Assembly: GCF_007828865.1 (NCBI RefSeq)
Contig: NZ_VIVK01000002.1
Coordinates: 1-64,000, forward strand
Length of the DNA: 64,000 bases
Direction: 5' to 3'
From: Kribbella amoyensis
GTDB taxonomy: Bacteria; Actinomycetota; Actinomycetes; Propionibacteriales; Kribbellaceae
Under the pieces are notes generated by a model. The model worked only from the letters and a program-made list of their open reading frames with translations. It ran no database searches and was not told where the DNA came from. The position numbers were made by a program, and so were the translations under genes. This document shows, piece after piece, positions 24,116-33,500 of the stretch (positions are counted from its first letter, which is position 1; each line of letters opens with the position of its first letter).

Positions 24116-24180
24116 CGCACGCTCGTTCAAGGCGTTCGTTAGGGTGTCAGCCCGAGTTGGTGAGTGGTGGGTGACCGGCC

Positions 24181-25005
24181 TCAGACCTTCACCGCAACTG
24201 CTGCCGCGATCAGGCGTTCCCAGTCCGTCAGCTCGTCCACCGGTTCGGTCGGGCGCCACTCCTTCGCCGGCACCAGCCCTGGCGGCAGTACCTCGACCCG
24301 ATCCCCGAACAGCGCCAGGATCTCCTCGTCGGTCCGCCAGCGACCGCGTCCGAGGGAACCCTGCAGCAGTTCCTGCATCTGGGCGCTTCGCGGGTCGTCC
24401 TCGCTCCGAAAGTGGCTGATGAACACGTAGCTCTCGGGCACGATGCGATCCACCCAGAACTTCACCAGGTCGGCCGGGTTCTCGTCGTCGTTGATGTGGT
24501 GCAGGATCGCGCTGAAGATCACCGCGACCGGCTGGTCGAAGTCGATCAGCTCGCGGGTCGCCGGGCTCGCGAAGATCGCTTCCGAATCGCGCAGGTCGGC
24601 TCGGAAGACCGTGGTGTTCTCGTTGTCCTCCAGCAGCGCCCGGCCGTGCGCCAGGACGACCGGGTCGTTGTCGACGTAGACCACCCTCGCGTCGGGCTGG
24701 TGGCGTTGGGCGACCTGGTGGACGTTGTCGGCGGTCGGGAGGCCGCTGCCGAGATCGATGAACTGGCGGATGCCCGCGGTCACGACGAGTTCGCTGACCG
24801 CGCGGATCAGGACACCGCGGTTGGTGTGCGCGATCGCCGGGGAGCCGGGCAGATCGTTGATGAACTTGTCGCCCAGGGCCCGGTCGACGGCGAAGTTGTC
24901 CTTGCCGCCGAGGAGGTAGTCGTACGTGCGGGCGATGCTCGGCTTGGTGGCGTCGATTCCGGCCACGCGGTTCGCGGCGGGCTGCTGCTGGTCCTCTGCG
25001 GTCAC
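24181..25005 (-). CDS. SAM-dependent methyltransferase, DUF574 family
   Basis: The protein has 274 residues. It matches the DUF574 group common in streptomycetes and relatives: N-terminal PSIARTYDYLLGGKDNF, SAM-binding FIDLGSGLPTADNVH, YVDNDPVVLAHG and VIFSAILHHI. The SAM pocket is well kept. Targets are unknown; many paralogues occur per genome. The GTG at 25005 has GGAGGAC 8 nt upstream. It is convergent with the Nudix gene. Confidence 0.9.
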   Translation of the reverse strand: MTAEDQQQPAANRVAGIDATKPSIARTYDYLLGGKDNFAVDRALGDKFINDLPGSPAIAHTNRGVLIRAVSELVVTAGIRQFIDLGSGLPTADNVHQVAQRHQPDARVVYVDNDPVVLAHGRALLEDNENTTVFRADLRDSEAIFASPATRELIDFDQPVAVIFSAILHHINDDENPADLVKFWVDRIVPESYVFISHFRSEDDPRSAQMQELLQGSLGRGRWRTDEEILALFGDRVEVLPPGLVPAKEWRPTEPVDELTDWERLIAAAVAVKV

Positions 25006-25073
25006 CGGCGGTCCTCCGAATCGTGTGATGCCGCGATCACTCTAGGCGATGAACGGGCCGACTTCTGCACGGG

Positions 25074-26171
25074 TCAGGCTGATCGGTCGGTCGGCAGGAG
25101 GTCGTACACGACACGGTCATCGAGCTTTCCGCCGAGCAAGGGGAACGCGGCGCGCTCGGTGCCGACGTGCTGGAATCCGCTGCGTTCTGCGACTCGTCGT
25201 GCGGCCTGGTTCGTCGCCGCGGTGCGGATGAGCAGCTTCTTCCCGCCGAAGCCGCCGGCGTCCGGGGTCGCGAAGTACCACTCGGCGATGCGCTTGATCG
25301 CGTCGGTGATCGCGCCGCGGCCCTGGGCGTCGGGGTGGGCCCAGTACCCGAGTTCGCCGTCGCCGATCTCGTCCGGGTGCAGGCCGAACAGCGTCACGTT
25401 GCCCAGGGCAACATCGGTCGCGCGGTCGGCGACGCACCAGTTGAACCGCTTCCCGGCGGCCGCCTGCTCGGCCATGTCGCGCAACCAGAACCGCGCGTCC
25501 TCCACGGTGAACGGCTGCGGGATGAACGGCAGGAAATGCGCCGTCGCCTGGTTCGTCCGGGCCGTGGTGATGCGGTCGAGCTCGTCGTCGCGCCAGGTCC
25601 GCAACCGGATCCGCTCCGCCTCCAGCACCGGCACGTCGAACCACGCACCGCGCGGCCTCCGCTCGTCGTCCGGCCCGGTCCAGCCCGTCCAGGCGTCGAC
25701 CACGGTGCCCCCGTCCTCGGCGTACGCCGGAATCGTCTCACCGAGGTGGAACCCGGTGGCCCAGGCGACGCGGCGGGATGCCCAATTGCCGACTCGGGCC
25801 CACCAGGTCACGACGTGGAACCCGCAGGTCCCGAAGCCGAAGTCGAGGATCAACCGGACCGCGCGAGCCGCGACCCCGGCACCCTGGGCCCAGCGGGCGA
25901 GCCCGTAGTGCACGGACGCGTTGCCGTGCGGATCCGGGGCGAGGCTGACCGTCCCGGCGTACCGGCCCTGGTACTCGATGACGAAAACCAGCCGGGTCCG
26001 TGCCTGCCAGGCGTCGCGGATGCCGTACGCCATCCAGCGTTCGATGTCGGCGGCGGTGTACGCCCCGGATTCGGCGGCACGCTCGAGTGCTCCGGTCAGA
26101 TCGCGCGGCTCGGGCGCCCGCAGCGTGACGACGCCGTCGGCAAGGACCGGGGGCTGCTCGGGTACGGGCAC
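25074..26171 (-). CDS. Tandem GNAT acetyltransferase (RimJ/RimL type)
   Basis: The protein has 365 residues in two GNAT domains: residues about 10-170 (VTLRAPEPRDL, then LARWAQGAGVAARAVRLILDFGFG) and about 190-360 (RIRLRTWRDDELDRI, then YWAHPDAQGRGAITDAIKRIAEW). The R/Q-x-x-G-x-G/A acetyl-CoA loop is classical only in the second copy (AQGRGA); the first has AQGAGV. It acetylates amino groups of a protein or small molecule; the substrate is unknown. The GTG at 26171 has a TACGCT hexamer 5 nt upstream, so the mRNA may be leaderless. Confidence 0.85.
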   Translation of the reverse strand: MPVPEQPPVLADGVVTLRAPEPRDLTGALERAAESGAYTAADIERWMAYGIRDAWQARTRLVFVIEYQGRYAGTVSLAPDPHGNASVHYGLARWAQGAGVAARAVRLILDFGFGTCGFHVVTWWARVGNWASRRVAWATGFHLGETIPAYAEDGGTVVDAWTGWTGPDDERRPRGAWFDVPVLEAERIRLRTWRDDELDRITTARTNQATAHFLPFIPQPFTVEDARFWLRDMAEQAAAGKRFNWCVADRATDVALGNVTLFGLHPDEIGDGELGYWAHPDAQGRGAITDAIKRIAEWYFATPDAGGFGGKKLLIRTAATNQAARRVAERSGFQHVGTERAAFPLLGGKLDDRVVYDLLPTDRSA

Positions 26172-26210
26172 GCCGCAGCGTACCCCTGGTACTGGTTTAC
26201 GCGGTGAAGG

Positions 26211-27356
26211 TCAGCGGCCGGCCGGGGACAGGCCGAGCTGGCGGCCGACCAGGCCGCGCGGGCGACCGCCGAGACGCTGGGCGATGTCGCCGAGGACCTG
26301 TGCGGCCTGGGCCTCCGGGTCGGCGGCGGTGAGCGGCTTGCCGAGGTCGCCGCCGCTGCGCAGCCGCTCGTCCAGCGGGATCTCGCCGAGCAGGGGGATC
26401 GGGTACCCGAGGCGGGCGGACAGGGTCTCCGCGACGCGCAGGCCACCGCCGGTACCGAAGATCTCGATCCGGTGCTCCGGTCCGCAGTGCGGGCAGGGCA
26501 GGAAGGACATGTTCTCGATCACGCCCGCGACCCGCTGGTGCACCATCTGCGCCATCGTCCCGGCCCGCTCGGCCACCTCGGCCGCGGCCTCCTGCGGCGT
26601 GGTCACCACGATGACCTCGGCGCTGGTCAGCCGCTGGCCGACCGAGATCGCGATGTCACCGGTACCCGGCGGCAGGTCGAGCAGCAGCACGTCCAGGTCG
26701 CCCCAGTACACGTCGGCCAGCATCTGCACCAGCGCGCGGTCCAGGATCGGGCCACGCCAGGCGACCACCTGGTCGCGCTTGGGCTTCAGCATGCCGATCG
26801 AGATCACCTTCACGCCGTGCGCGGGCACCGGCATGATCATGTCGTCCACCGCGGTCGGCCGCTCGTCGGCGACCCCGAGCATCGCCGGTACCGAGTGGCC
26901 GTAGATGTCGGCGTCCAGGACGCCGACCGACAACCCCTTCGCCGCCATCGCGACGGCCAGGTTGACCGTCACCGACGACTTGCCGACGCCGCCCTTGCCG
27001 GACGCGATCGCGAACACCTTGGTCAGCGAGTCCGGTCGGGAGAACGGGATCTCCTTCTCGGCCACTCCGCCGCGCAACTGGGTCTGCAACGCCGCCCGTT
27101 GCTCGGCCGACATCACGCCGAGCTCGACCTGCACGCCGGTCACGCCGTCCAGTTTGCTCACGGCGGCCGTGGTGTCCCGCCGCAGCGTGTCCTTCATCGG
27201 ACAACCGGCCACGGTCAGCAGGATCTTGACGGTCACGACCCCGTCGGTACCGACGACGACGGACTCGACCATCCCCAGGTCGGTGATCGGCTTCTTGATC
27301 TCCGGATCCAGCACGGACCCGAGCGCAGCAGTCACCTGATCAGCAGAGGGAGCCAT
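26211..27356 (-). CDS. mrp: Mrp/NBP35-family Fe-S cluster carrier ATPase
   Basis: The protein has 381 residues. The N-terminal MIP18/DUF59 domain (residues 1-95, SVLDPEIKKPITDLGMV and AGCPMKD) is followed by a deviant Walker A GKGGVGKSS, DLPPGTGD and the cluster-ligand motif CPHC. Mrp proteins bind and transfer [4Fe-4S] clusters to target enzymes in the cytoplasm. No Shine-Dalgarno is present; TAGCCT 6 nt upstream suggests a leaderless mRNA. A mrp gene near DUF1003 and MgtE-N genes also occurs in M. tuberculosis (Rv1229c-Rv1232c). Confidence 0.93.
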   Translation of the reverse strand: MAPSADQVTAALGSVLDPEIKKPITDLGMVESVVVGTDGVVTVKILLTVAGCPMKDTLRRDTTAAVSKLDGVTGVQVELGVMSAEQRAALQTQLRGGVAEKEIPFSRPDSLTKVFAIASGKGGVGKSSVTVNLAVAMAAKGLSVGVLDADIYGHSVPAMLGVADERPTAVDDMIMPVPAHGVKVISIGMLKPKRDQVVAWRGPILDRALVQMLADVYWGDLDVLLLDLPPGTGDIAISVGQRLTSAEVIVVTTPQEAAAEVAERAGTMAQMVHQRVAGVIENMSFLPCPHCGPEHRIEIFGTGGGLRVAETLSARLGYPIPLLGEIPLDERLRSGGDLGKPLTAADPEAQAAQVLGDIAQRLGGRPRGLVGRQLGLSPAGR

Positions 27357-27362
27357 ACGTAC

Positions 27363-27368
27363 AGGCTA
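27363..27368 (-). promoter_or_regulatory. -10 element (TAGCCT) of a predicted leaderless mrp mRNA
   Basis: The minus-strand TAGCCT ends 6 nt before the mrp ATG at 27356, which puts the transcription start at the start codon. No ribosome binding site is seen. Confidence 0.55.
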
Positions 27369-27448
27369 CGTGCTGTCGCGAACCCACCCCACCACAGCCC
27401 ACTGTGACCTACCTCCGGCAAGGCACACCTAACTTCAGCCGGGGTGAG

Positions 27449-27979
27449 TCAGACCCGGTCGTCCTCGCGGTCTCGGTCCAGTTCGTTGAGGAGGGTGCGG
27501 AGTTCGGAGCGGAGGAAGTCGCGGGTGGCCACTTCGCCGATGGACATGCGCAGGGAGGCCATTTCGCGGGCCAGGAACTCCATGTCGGCGCGGGTCCGGG
27601 CGTCGACGTCGCGGTCTCGTTCGTACTGGACCCGGTCGCGGGCTTCCTGGCGGTTCTGGGCGAGCAGGATCAAGGGCGCGGCGTACGAGGCCTGCAGGCT
27701 GAGCGCGAGGGTCAGGAAGATGAACGGGTACTCGTCGAACCTGAGACTGGACGGAGCGAAGATGTTCCAGGCGACCCAGAACAGGATCGTGCCGGTCATC
27801 CAGACCAGGAACTGACCGGTCCCGAGGAACCGGGCGATGCGCTCGGACAACCGGCCGAAGGCGTCGGCGTCGTACGTCGGCCGGCGGACGATGGTGCGGC
27901 GCAGTTCGCGCGGGATGTCGAGGCGGTCGGCGGCCCGGAGCCAGCGGCGCTCGTCGGTACTGCGGTCGTCACGGGGCAC
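27449..27979 (-). CDS. DUF1003 membrane protein
   Basis: The protein has 176 residues. It has two transmembrane segments (QFLVWMTGTILFWVAWNIF and FIFLTLALSLQASYAAPLILL) with the DUF1003 hallmark P-F/Y-x-F-L-T-L-x-L-S-x-x-A-S-x-x-A-P-x-I-L, then a charged helical C-terminal tail. Function unknown. Its start overlaps the end of the MgtE-N/CBS gene by 11 nt, so the two are translationally coupled, and the pairing is conserved in actinobacteria (compare Rv1231c-Rv1232c). A role in Mg2+ or ion homeostasis is inferred from the partner only. Confidence 0.88.
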   Translation of the reverse strand: MPRDDRSTDERRWLRAADRLDIPRELRRTIVRRPTYDADAFGRLSERIARFLGTGQFLVWMTGTILFWVAWNIFAPSSLRFDEYPFIFLTLALSLQASYAAPLILLAQNRQEARDRVQYERDRDVDARTRADMEFLAREMASLRMSIGEVATRDFLRSELRTLLNELDRDREDDRV

Positions 27980-29231
27980 GGCGGTCCACCTCCTGCTGTT
28001 GGGATTCGCGCCAGTCCTCGGGGAGCAGGTGGTCCAGCACGTCGTCGACCGTGACCGCGCCGAGCAGCCTGCCCTCGTCGTCGAGCACGGGGGCCGCCAC
28101 CAGGTTGTAGGTGGCGAGGTACTTGCTGACCGCCTGCAGGCTGTCGTCCGGCCGCAGCCCGTCCAGGTCGGTGTCGAGCACGCCGGAGACCAGCGCGGAC
28201 GGGGGTTCGCGGAGCAGCCGCTGGATGTGGCCGACCCCGATGAACCGTCCGGTCGGTGTCTCCAGCGGTGGCCGGCAGACGTAGATCATCGCGGCCAGGG
28301 CCGGACTGAGATCCGCGTTGCGGACATGGGCGAGCGCGTCGGCCACGGTCGCGTCGGCCGGCAGGATCACCGGCTCCGACGTCATCAGGCCGCCCGCGGT
28401 GCGTTCCTCGTACGTGAGCAGCCGGCGGACGTCCTCGGCCTCGTCCGGTTCCATCAACGTGAGCAGCCGTTCGGCCGTGTCGGTGGGGAGCTCGGCGATG
28501 AGGTCGGCCGCGTCGTCCGGGGACATCTCCTCGAGCACGTCGGCCGCGCGCTCGGTGTCCAGGCCGGCCAGGATCTCCACCTGGTCGTCCTCGGGCAGCT
28601 CCTCCAGGACGTCGGCGAGCCGTTCGTCGTCCAGCGCGGCGGCGATCTCCTTGCGCCGTTTGGCCGACAGCTCGTGCAGGACGCCGGCCAGGTCGGCCGG
28701 CTTCATCGTCTCGAACGCCGCCAGGATGTGCTTGGCGCCCTGGCCCTCCTCGGTCTGCGCGATCCCGGTGACGTCGATCCAGTCCAGGACGTGCGACTGG
28801 CCCCGGCGGCGGAACCGTTTCGCGCCTTCGGTCACGGCGACCTTCGACAGTACCCAGTCCCGGTTGCGGACCTGCTCCATCGCCAGGTCGAACACCACCG
28901 CGCTCGCCCCGGTCTCCCGGATCGCGACCGTCTTGTCCAGCAACTCGCCGAGGACCAGGATCTCGGTCGGCCGCTGCTGGAAGCGGCGCATGTTCACCAG
29001 GCCGGTGGTGATCACGTGACCGGCGTCGACCGAGGTGACCCGGGTCATCGGCAGGAAGATCCGCCGCCGGGTGAACACCTCCACCACCAGCCCGAGAACA
29101 CGGGGCGGCTGGTCGCCCTGCCGCAGCATCACCACCACGTCGCGGACCTTGCCGACCTGGTCCCCGTTCGGGTCGTACACCGGCAGACCCGCCAGCCGGG
29201 CGACGTAGACGCGCGACGGAGATCCACTCAT
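27969..29231 (-). CDS. Soluble MgtE N-domain plus CBS-pair protein
   Basis: The protein has 420 residues. Residues about 5-180 hold two PRC-barrel-like segments (VYDPNGDQVGKVRDVVV). Residues about 185-285 are an MgtE intracellular N domain (LAGVLHELSAKRRKEIAAAL, then DDAADLIAELP), and about 290-410 a CBS pair. The transmembrane channel of true MgtE is absent, so this is the sensor module alone. It may sense Mg2+ or adenosine nucleotides and act on the overlapping DUF1003 membrane protein; that is inference. TAGCCT 6 nt before the ATG predicts a leaderless mRNA. Confidence 0.85.
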   Translation of the reverse strand: MSGSPSRVYVARLAGLPVYDPNGDQVGKVRDVVVMLRQGDQPPRVLGLVVEVFTRRRIFLPMTRVTSVDAGHVITTGLVNMRRFQQRPTEILVLGELLDKTVAIRETGASAVVFDLAMEQVRNRDWVLSKVAVTEGAKRFRRRGQSHVLDWIDVTGIAQTEEGQGAKHILAAFETMKPADLAGVLHELSAKRRKEIAAALDDERLADVLEELPEDDQVEILAGLDTERAADVLEEMSPDDAADLIAELPTDTAERLLTLMEPDEAEDVRRLLTYEERTAGGLMTSEPVILPADATVADALAHVRNADLSPALAAMIYVCRPPLETPTGRFIGVGHIQRLLREPPSALVSGVLDTDLDGLRPDDSLQAVSKYLATYNLVAAPVLDDEGRLLGAVTVDDVLDHLLPEDWRESQQQEVDRRAP

Positions 29232-29237
29232 GCCCTG

Positions 29238-29243
29238 AGGCTA
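29238..29243 (-). promoter_or_regulatory. -10 element (TAGCCT) of a predicted leaderless MgtE-N/CBS mRNA
   Basis: The minus-strand TAGCCT lies 6 nt from the ATG at 29231. It is the same hexamer and nearly the same spacing as before mrp. Confidence 0.55.
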
Positions 29244-29405
29244 ACCTCCGGGCCCGCCCAGACCTCGGCACCGCGTCGGGCCGGACCGTACCGACTGCCG
29301 GTTCCGCCTGTCGGAAGGCCGTCACGGCCGTGGGTGCGGATCCGTAGACTTCCCACGGGTCGGCACCGGGGGATCGGCCGGGAACCTTCGAAACAGGGGC
29401 GGCGC

Positions 29406-30374
29406 ATGCTGAGATCCACCGGGCTGGGGGCCGAGAACGAGGCCACGTATCTGGCCCTGGTCCGCCAGGGCCCGGCGTCCGTCCAGGAGCTCGCGGTCCG
29501 GGCCGGTCTGCCGGTCGACGAGGTGCTGCGGGCCGTCGACGCGCTGCAGAGCGAGGGATTCGTGCACCGGACCCCGCCGCCGCGCGAACTGGTCGTCCCG
29601 GTCCCACCCGAGTTGGCGGTCGAACGGCTCCTCCAGCGCCAGGAGGACGAGCTGGAGCGGATCCGGGCGGCGGCGTACCGGCTGACCGCCGAGGCGTACA
29701 ACCAGGCCGGCAACCGGCGGACCGAAGAGCTGATCGAGATCGTCTCCGGGCAGACCGCGGTCGGTCTGGCGTTCGACCGGGTCCAGCGGACCGCCCGCAA
29801 GGAGATGCGCGAACTGGTCGCCCCGCCGTACGCGGCGACCGCCGAGGTGAACCGGACCCAGCTCGACCGGCAGGCCGCCGGCGTGGAGTACCGGGTGGTC
29901 TACGACAACTCGGCGTTGGCCGATCCACTGCTCGCTGCGAGTGCGGTCAGCCACGTCCGGGCGGGGGAGCAGGCGCGGATCGCGGACGCGCTGCCGACGA
30001 AGCTCGCGATCGCGGACCGGGAGGCTGCGTTGTTGCCGCTGGACTGGGCCACACCCGCCCACGACGCGGCGTTGCTGGTCCATCCGTGCAGCCTCCTGGA
30101 TGCCCTGGTCGCGTTGTTCGAGACGGTGTGGAGCAGGGCGAGTCCGCTGTCGGTGACCGATTCGGACGGGCTGTCCGCCGAAGCGGCGATGTCGGCGGAC
30201 GACCGGCACCTCCTGTCACTGCTGGTGGCCGGCCTGACCGATGAGGCGGCCGGTGCACGCCTCGGAATCAGCCGGCGCACGGTGGCTCGGCGGGTCCAGC
30301 TGTTGATGGAGCAGACGAACTCCCGCTCGCGTCTGCAACTGGGCTGGCACGCCCGCGAACGCGGCTGGCTGTGA
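29406..30374 (+). CDS. TrmB/LuxR-type transcriptional regulator
   Basis: The protein has 322 residues. The N-terminal winged helix (GLGAENEATYLALVRQGPASVQELAVRAGLPVDEVLRAVDAL) is TrmB-like. A middle ligand or PLD-like region follows, and the C terminus has a LuxR-type helix-turn-helix (DDRHLLSLLVAGLTDEAAGARLGISRRTVARRV, residues about 265-300). Such regulators are common in Streptomyces and Kribbella and often stand next to secreted subtilases. The ATG at 29406 begins the domain directly. The subtilase gene follows 135 nt downstream on the same strand and is a likely target. Confidence 0.85.
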   Translation: MLRSTGLGAENEATYLALVRQGPASVQELAVRAGLPVDEVLRAVDALQSEGFVHRTPPPRELVVPVPPELAVERLLQRQEDELERIRAAAYRLTAEAYNQAGNRRTEELIEIVSGQTAVGLAFDRVQRTARKEMRELVAPPYAATAEVNRTQLDRQAAGVEYRVVYDNSALADPLLAASAVSHVRAGEQARIADALPTKLAIADREAALLPLDWATPAHDAALLVHPCSLLDALVALFETVWSRASPLSVTDSDGLSAEAAMSADDRHLLSLLVAGLTDEAAGARLGISRRTVARRVQLLMEQTNSRSRLQLGWHARERGWL

Positions 30375-30509
30375 GCCGGGGGAAGCCGCCCAGCGCTGGC
30401 CGGATTGGTCGTGTCAAGTTTGCGCCACCCGGATCGATGGCAGGGACGGGCCGGAACCGCATGTAATGCGGGGGATCCCTCGCGTCCGTCCCCATCCCCT
30501 GGAGCTCCC

Positions 30510-33500
30510 TTGTCCCCGACTCCTCCCCACCGGCGCGGTCTGCTCGCCGCCGGCGCCGCGGTCCTGGTCGTGGCGACCGCCTGGACGTCGACAGCCGGCG
30601 CCGCCCCCGCCGGTACGCCGTCGACGGCCGGCACCCTCTCCGCGGCGGCCATCGGTCCTGTTGCTCCGTCCGGTGGTGTGCCGCGCACGGTCACGCTCAT
30701 CACGGGTGACAAGGTCACCGCGACCGTCCTGGCCGACGGGCAGACCACGGCGACGGTCCGCAAGCCCAACGGCGAACCGGCGGGCGCGCACATCATGGCC
30801 GTGGGCAAGGACACCTACGTGTACCCGGACGCGGCCCTGCCGTACCTGGCCTCCGGCGTGCTCGACAAGGGTCTCTTCAACGTCACCGAGTTGCTCGCCG
30901 ACGGCTACGACGACGCACACAGCGACCACCTGCCGCTGATCGTCTCGTACACAGACGCAGCGACCAGGGCCCGCAAGCAGTCTGTACCGTCGGGTGCGCG
31001 CAAGACCCTGGAGCTGACCAGCATCCAGGGCGCGGCCCTCGCCGCCGGCCACGACGACGCGGCGGACCTCTGGGCTTCGCTCACCGGTAACGCGGCGGGT
31101 GCGACCGCACGGGGTACGAGCGTGGCCGGAGCATTGCAGGGCGGAATCGCCAAGGTCTGGCTGGACGGCAAGGTGAAGGCGACGTTGTCCGACACCACGG
31201 CTCAGATCGGGGCGCCGCAGGTGTGGCAGGGCGGTACCACTGGAGAAGGCGTGGACGTCGCCGTGCTCGACACCGGGATCGACGCGGCGCATCCCGACTT
31301 CGGCGGCCGCATCGACGCGACGGAGAGCTTCGTCCCCGGCCAGGACGTCACCGACCGGAACGGGCACGGGACCCACGTCGCGTCCACGATCGCCGGCACC
31401 GGTGCCGCGTCGAACGGTCAGGAGCAGGGGGTCGCGCCCGGCGCCGGCCTGCACATCGGCAAGGTGCTCGCCGACGACGGCAGCGGCCAGGACTCGTGGA
31501 TCCTGGCCGGGATGGAGTGGGCCGCCCGGGACCAGCGGGCCAAGGTGATCAGCATGAGCCTCGGCTCGGGCCCGACCGACGGCACCGACCCGATGAGCCA
31601 GGCGGTCAACCGGCTCAGCGCGGAAACGGGTGCCCTGTTCGTCATCGCCTCGGGCAACTCGGGACCGGATCCGTACAGCGTGAGCGCCCCCGGTGCGGCG
31701 GACGCGGCGCTGACCGTGGGTGCGGTGGACACCGCAGACCGCCTGGCCTCGTTCTCCAGCCGCGGTCCGCGTCTCGGCGACAGCGCGCTGAAACCCGACC
31801 TGACCGGTCCCGGCGTCAACGTGCTGGCCGCGCGCTCGCAGTACGCGCCGGAGGGCGAAGGGCCGTACCAGACGATGAGCGGGACCTCCATGGCGACGCC
31901 GCACGTCGCTGGTGCTGCTGCTCTGCTCGCGGCGACACACCCAGAGTGGACCGGTGCGCAGCTGAAGGATGCTCTGGTCAGCACCACCAAGACGACCGTG
32001 CAGTACAGCCCGTTCTGGGCCGGTAGCGGTCGACTCGACGTCGCTGCTGCCGTGAAGAGCACGCTGTTCGCCACCGGCTCGGCGTTTGCGGCGGTGAAGT
32101 GGCCGTACCCGTCCAGCGGACTGGTGCAGAAGGACGTCACGTACACGAACCTGGGCGCGGAACCGCTCACGCTCGACCTCGCGGTGAAGGCGCAGGGGAT
32201 TCCGGCCGGCCTGTTCACGGTGACGACGCCGCAGGTGACCGTGCCGGCGCACGGCACCGCGACCGTCGGCGTCGTGAGCCACTTGAACCTCGCCGCGGAC
32301 GACGCCGGCTACAGCTCGGTCCTCACGGCCACCGGCACCGATGGCGTACTGCGTGCGCACACGCCGATCGGGGTCAGCAAGCAGAGCGAGCGGGTCAAGC
32401 TGTCGGTGAACGCCAAGGACCGGCGCGGTGCGGCGTTGCCCGGTGTCGTCGTGGTGAAGGACATCGCCCGCGACACGGTGCCCGAGGTGTACACCGTCGA
32501 CGCGAGCGGTACCGCCGACCTCAGCCTGCGCCCGAGTACGTACGCCACCTGGATGTACGCCGATGTCGCCGGCTTGGAGGGACCGCACTCGCTGGGCCGC
32601 GCGATCATCAGCGAGCCCGAGGTCGTGGTGACGAGCGACCGGGGTCTGACGTTCGACGCGGCCACGCTGCGCAAGGTCAGCGCGACCACGCCGCTGCCGA
32701 CTGCGAACACCGCGGTCCGCATCGATCAGTACCGCAGCTTCGGCGGACTGCGCCGCTTCGTCGACCTTTACCAGCTCGAGCCGTGGATCTACGACAGTGT
32801 CTGGGCGACTCCCACGCGCAAGGTGACCCAGGGGTCGTACACGTTCGCCGCACGATGGCGTCAGGTGCAGCCGGCGTTGACGGTCGGCTCCGGACTGCAG
32901 TCCTTCGACACGATCATGCAGAGCTTCTCCCCGAAGCTGCCGCAGGGCACTGGCGCACAGCAGGTCGCGTACGTGGGCAACGGTGCGGCCGCGGACTTCG
33001 CGAAGACCTCGGTGCGCGGCAAGGTCGCCGTGGTTCAGCGCAACGACGGGGTGGAGCCCACCGAGCAGGCAACGTCCGCTGCGAAGGCGGGAGCGAAGCT
33101 GCTGTTGCTGGTCAACGACGGCTACGGTCCGCTCGACGCCTGGTCCGATCTGCCCGAGGAGGACAAGGCCCCGCTGCCGGTAGCGTCGCTGAGTACCGAC
33201 CAGGGCCAGCGGCTGATCGACGGGATCAAGCGCGGCACCCGGGTACTCCGGCTGTCGTCGCACCCGTACCCGCAGTACCTCTACGACCTGGTCCAGCACC
33301 ACGACGGCGCGATCCCGCGCGATCCGGCGTACCGGCCGCGGACGCAGGACCTGGCCCGGATCGAGCAGTCGTTCCGGAACACGTCGCCGGGTGAGGCGCT
33401 CGACATCCGCTACGACCTGGCGCCCGATCTCAGCTGGGCGGTCGGGTCGGCGGCGACCAAGGTACTTGCCCAGGGCAATCACACGGTCTGGGTCACGGCC

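Noticed and set aside
27796..29928. 710-codon minus-strand frame overlapping the DUF1003 and MgtE-N genes
   Set aside because: It is out of frame with two recognisable coupled genes and is Arg/Pro/Gly-rich with no motif, typical of a GC shadow.
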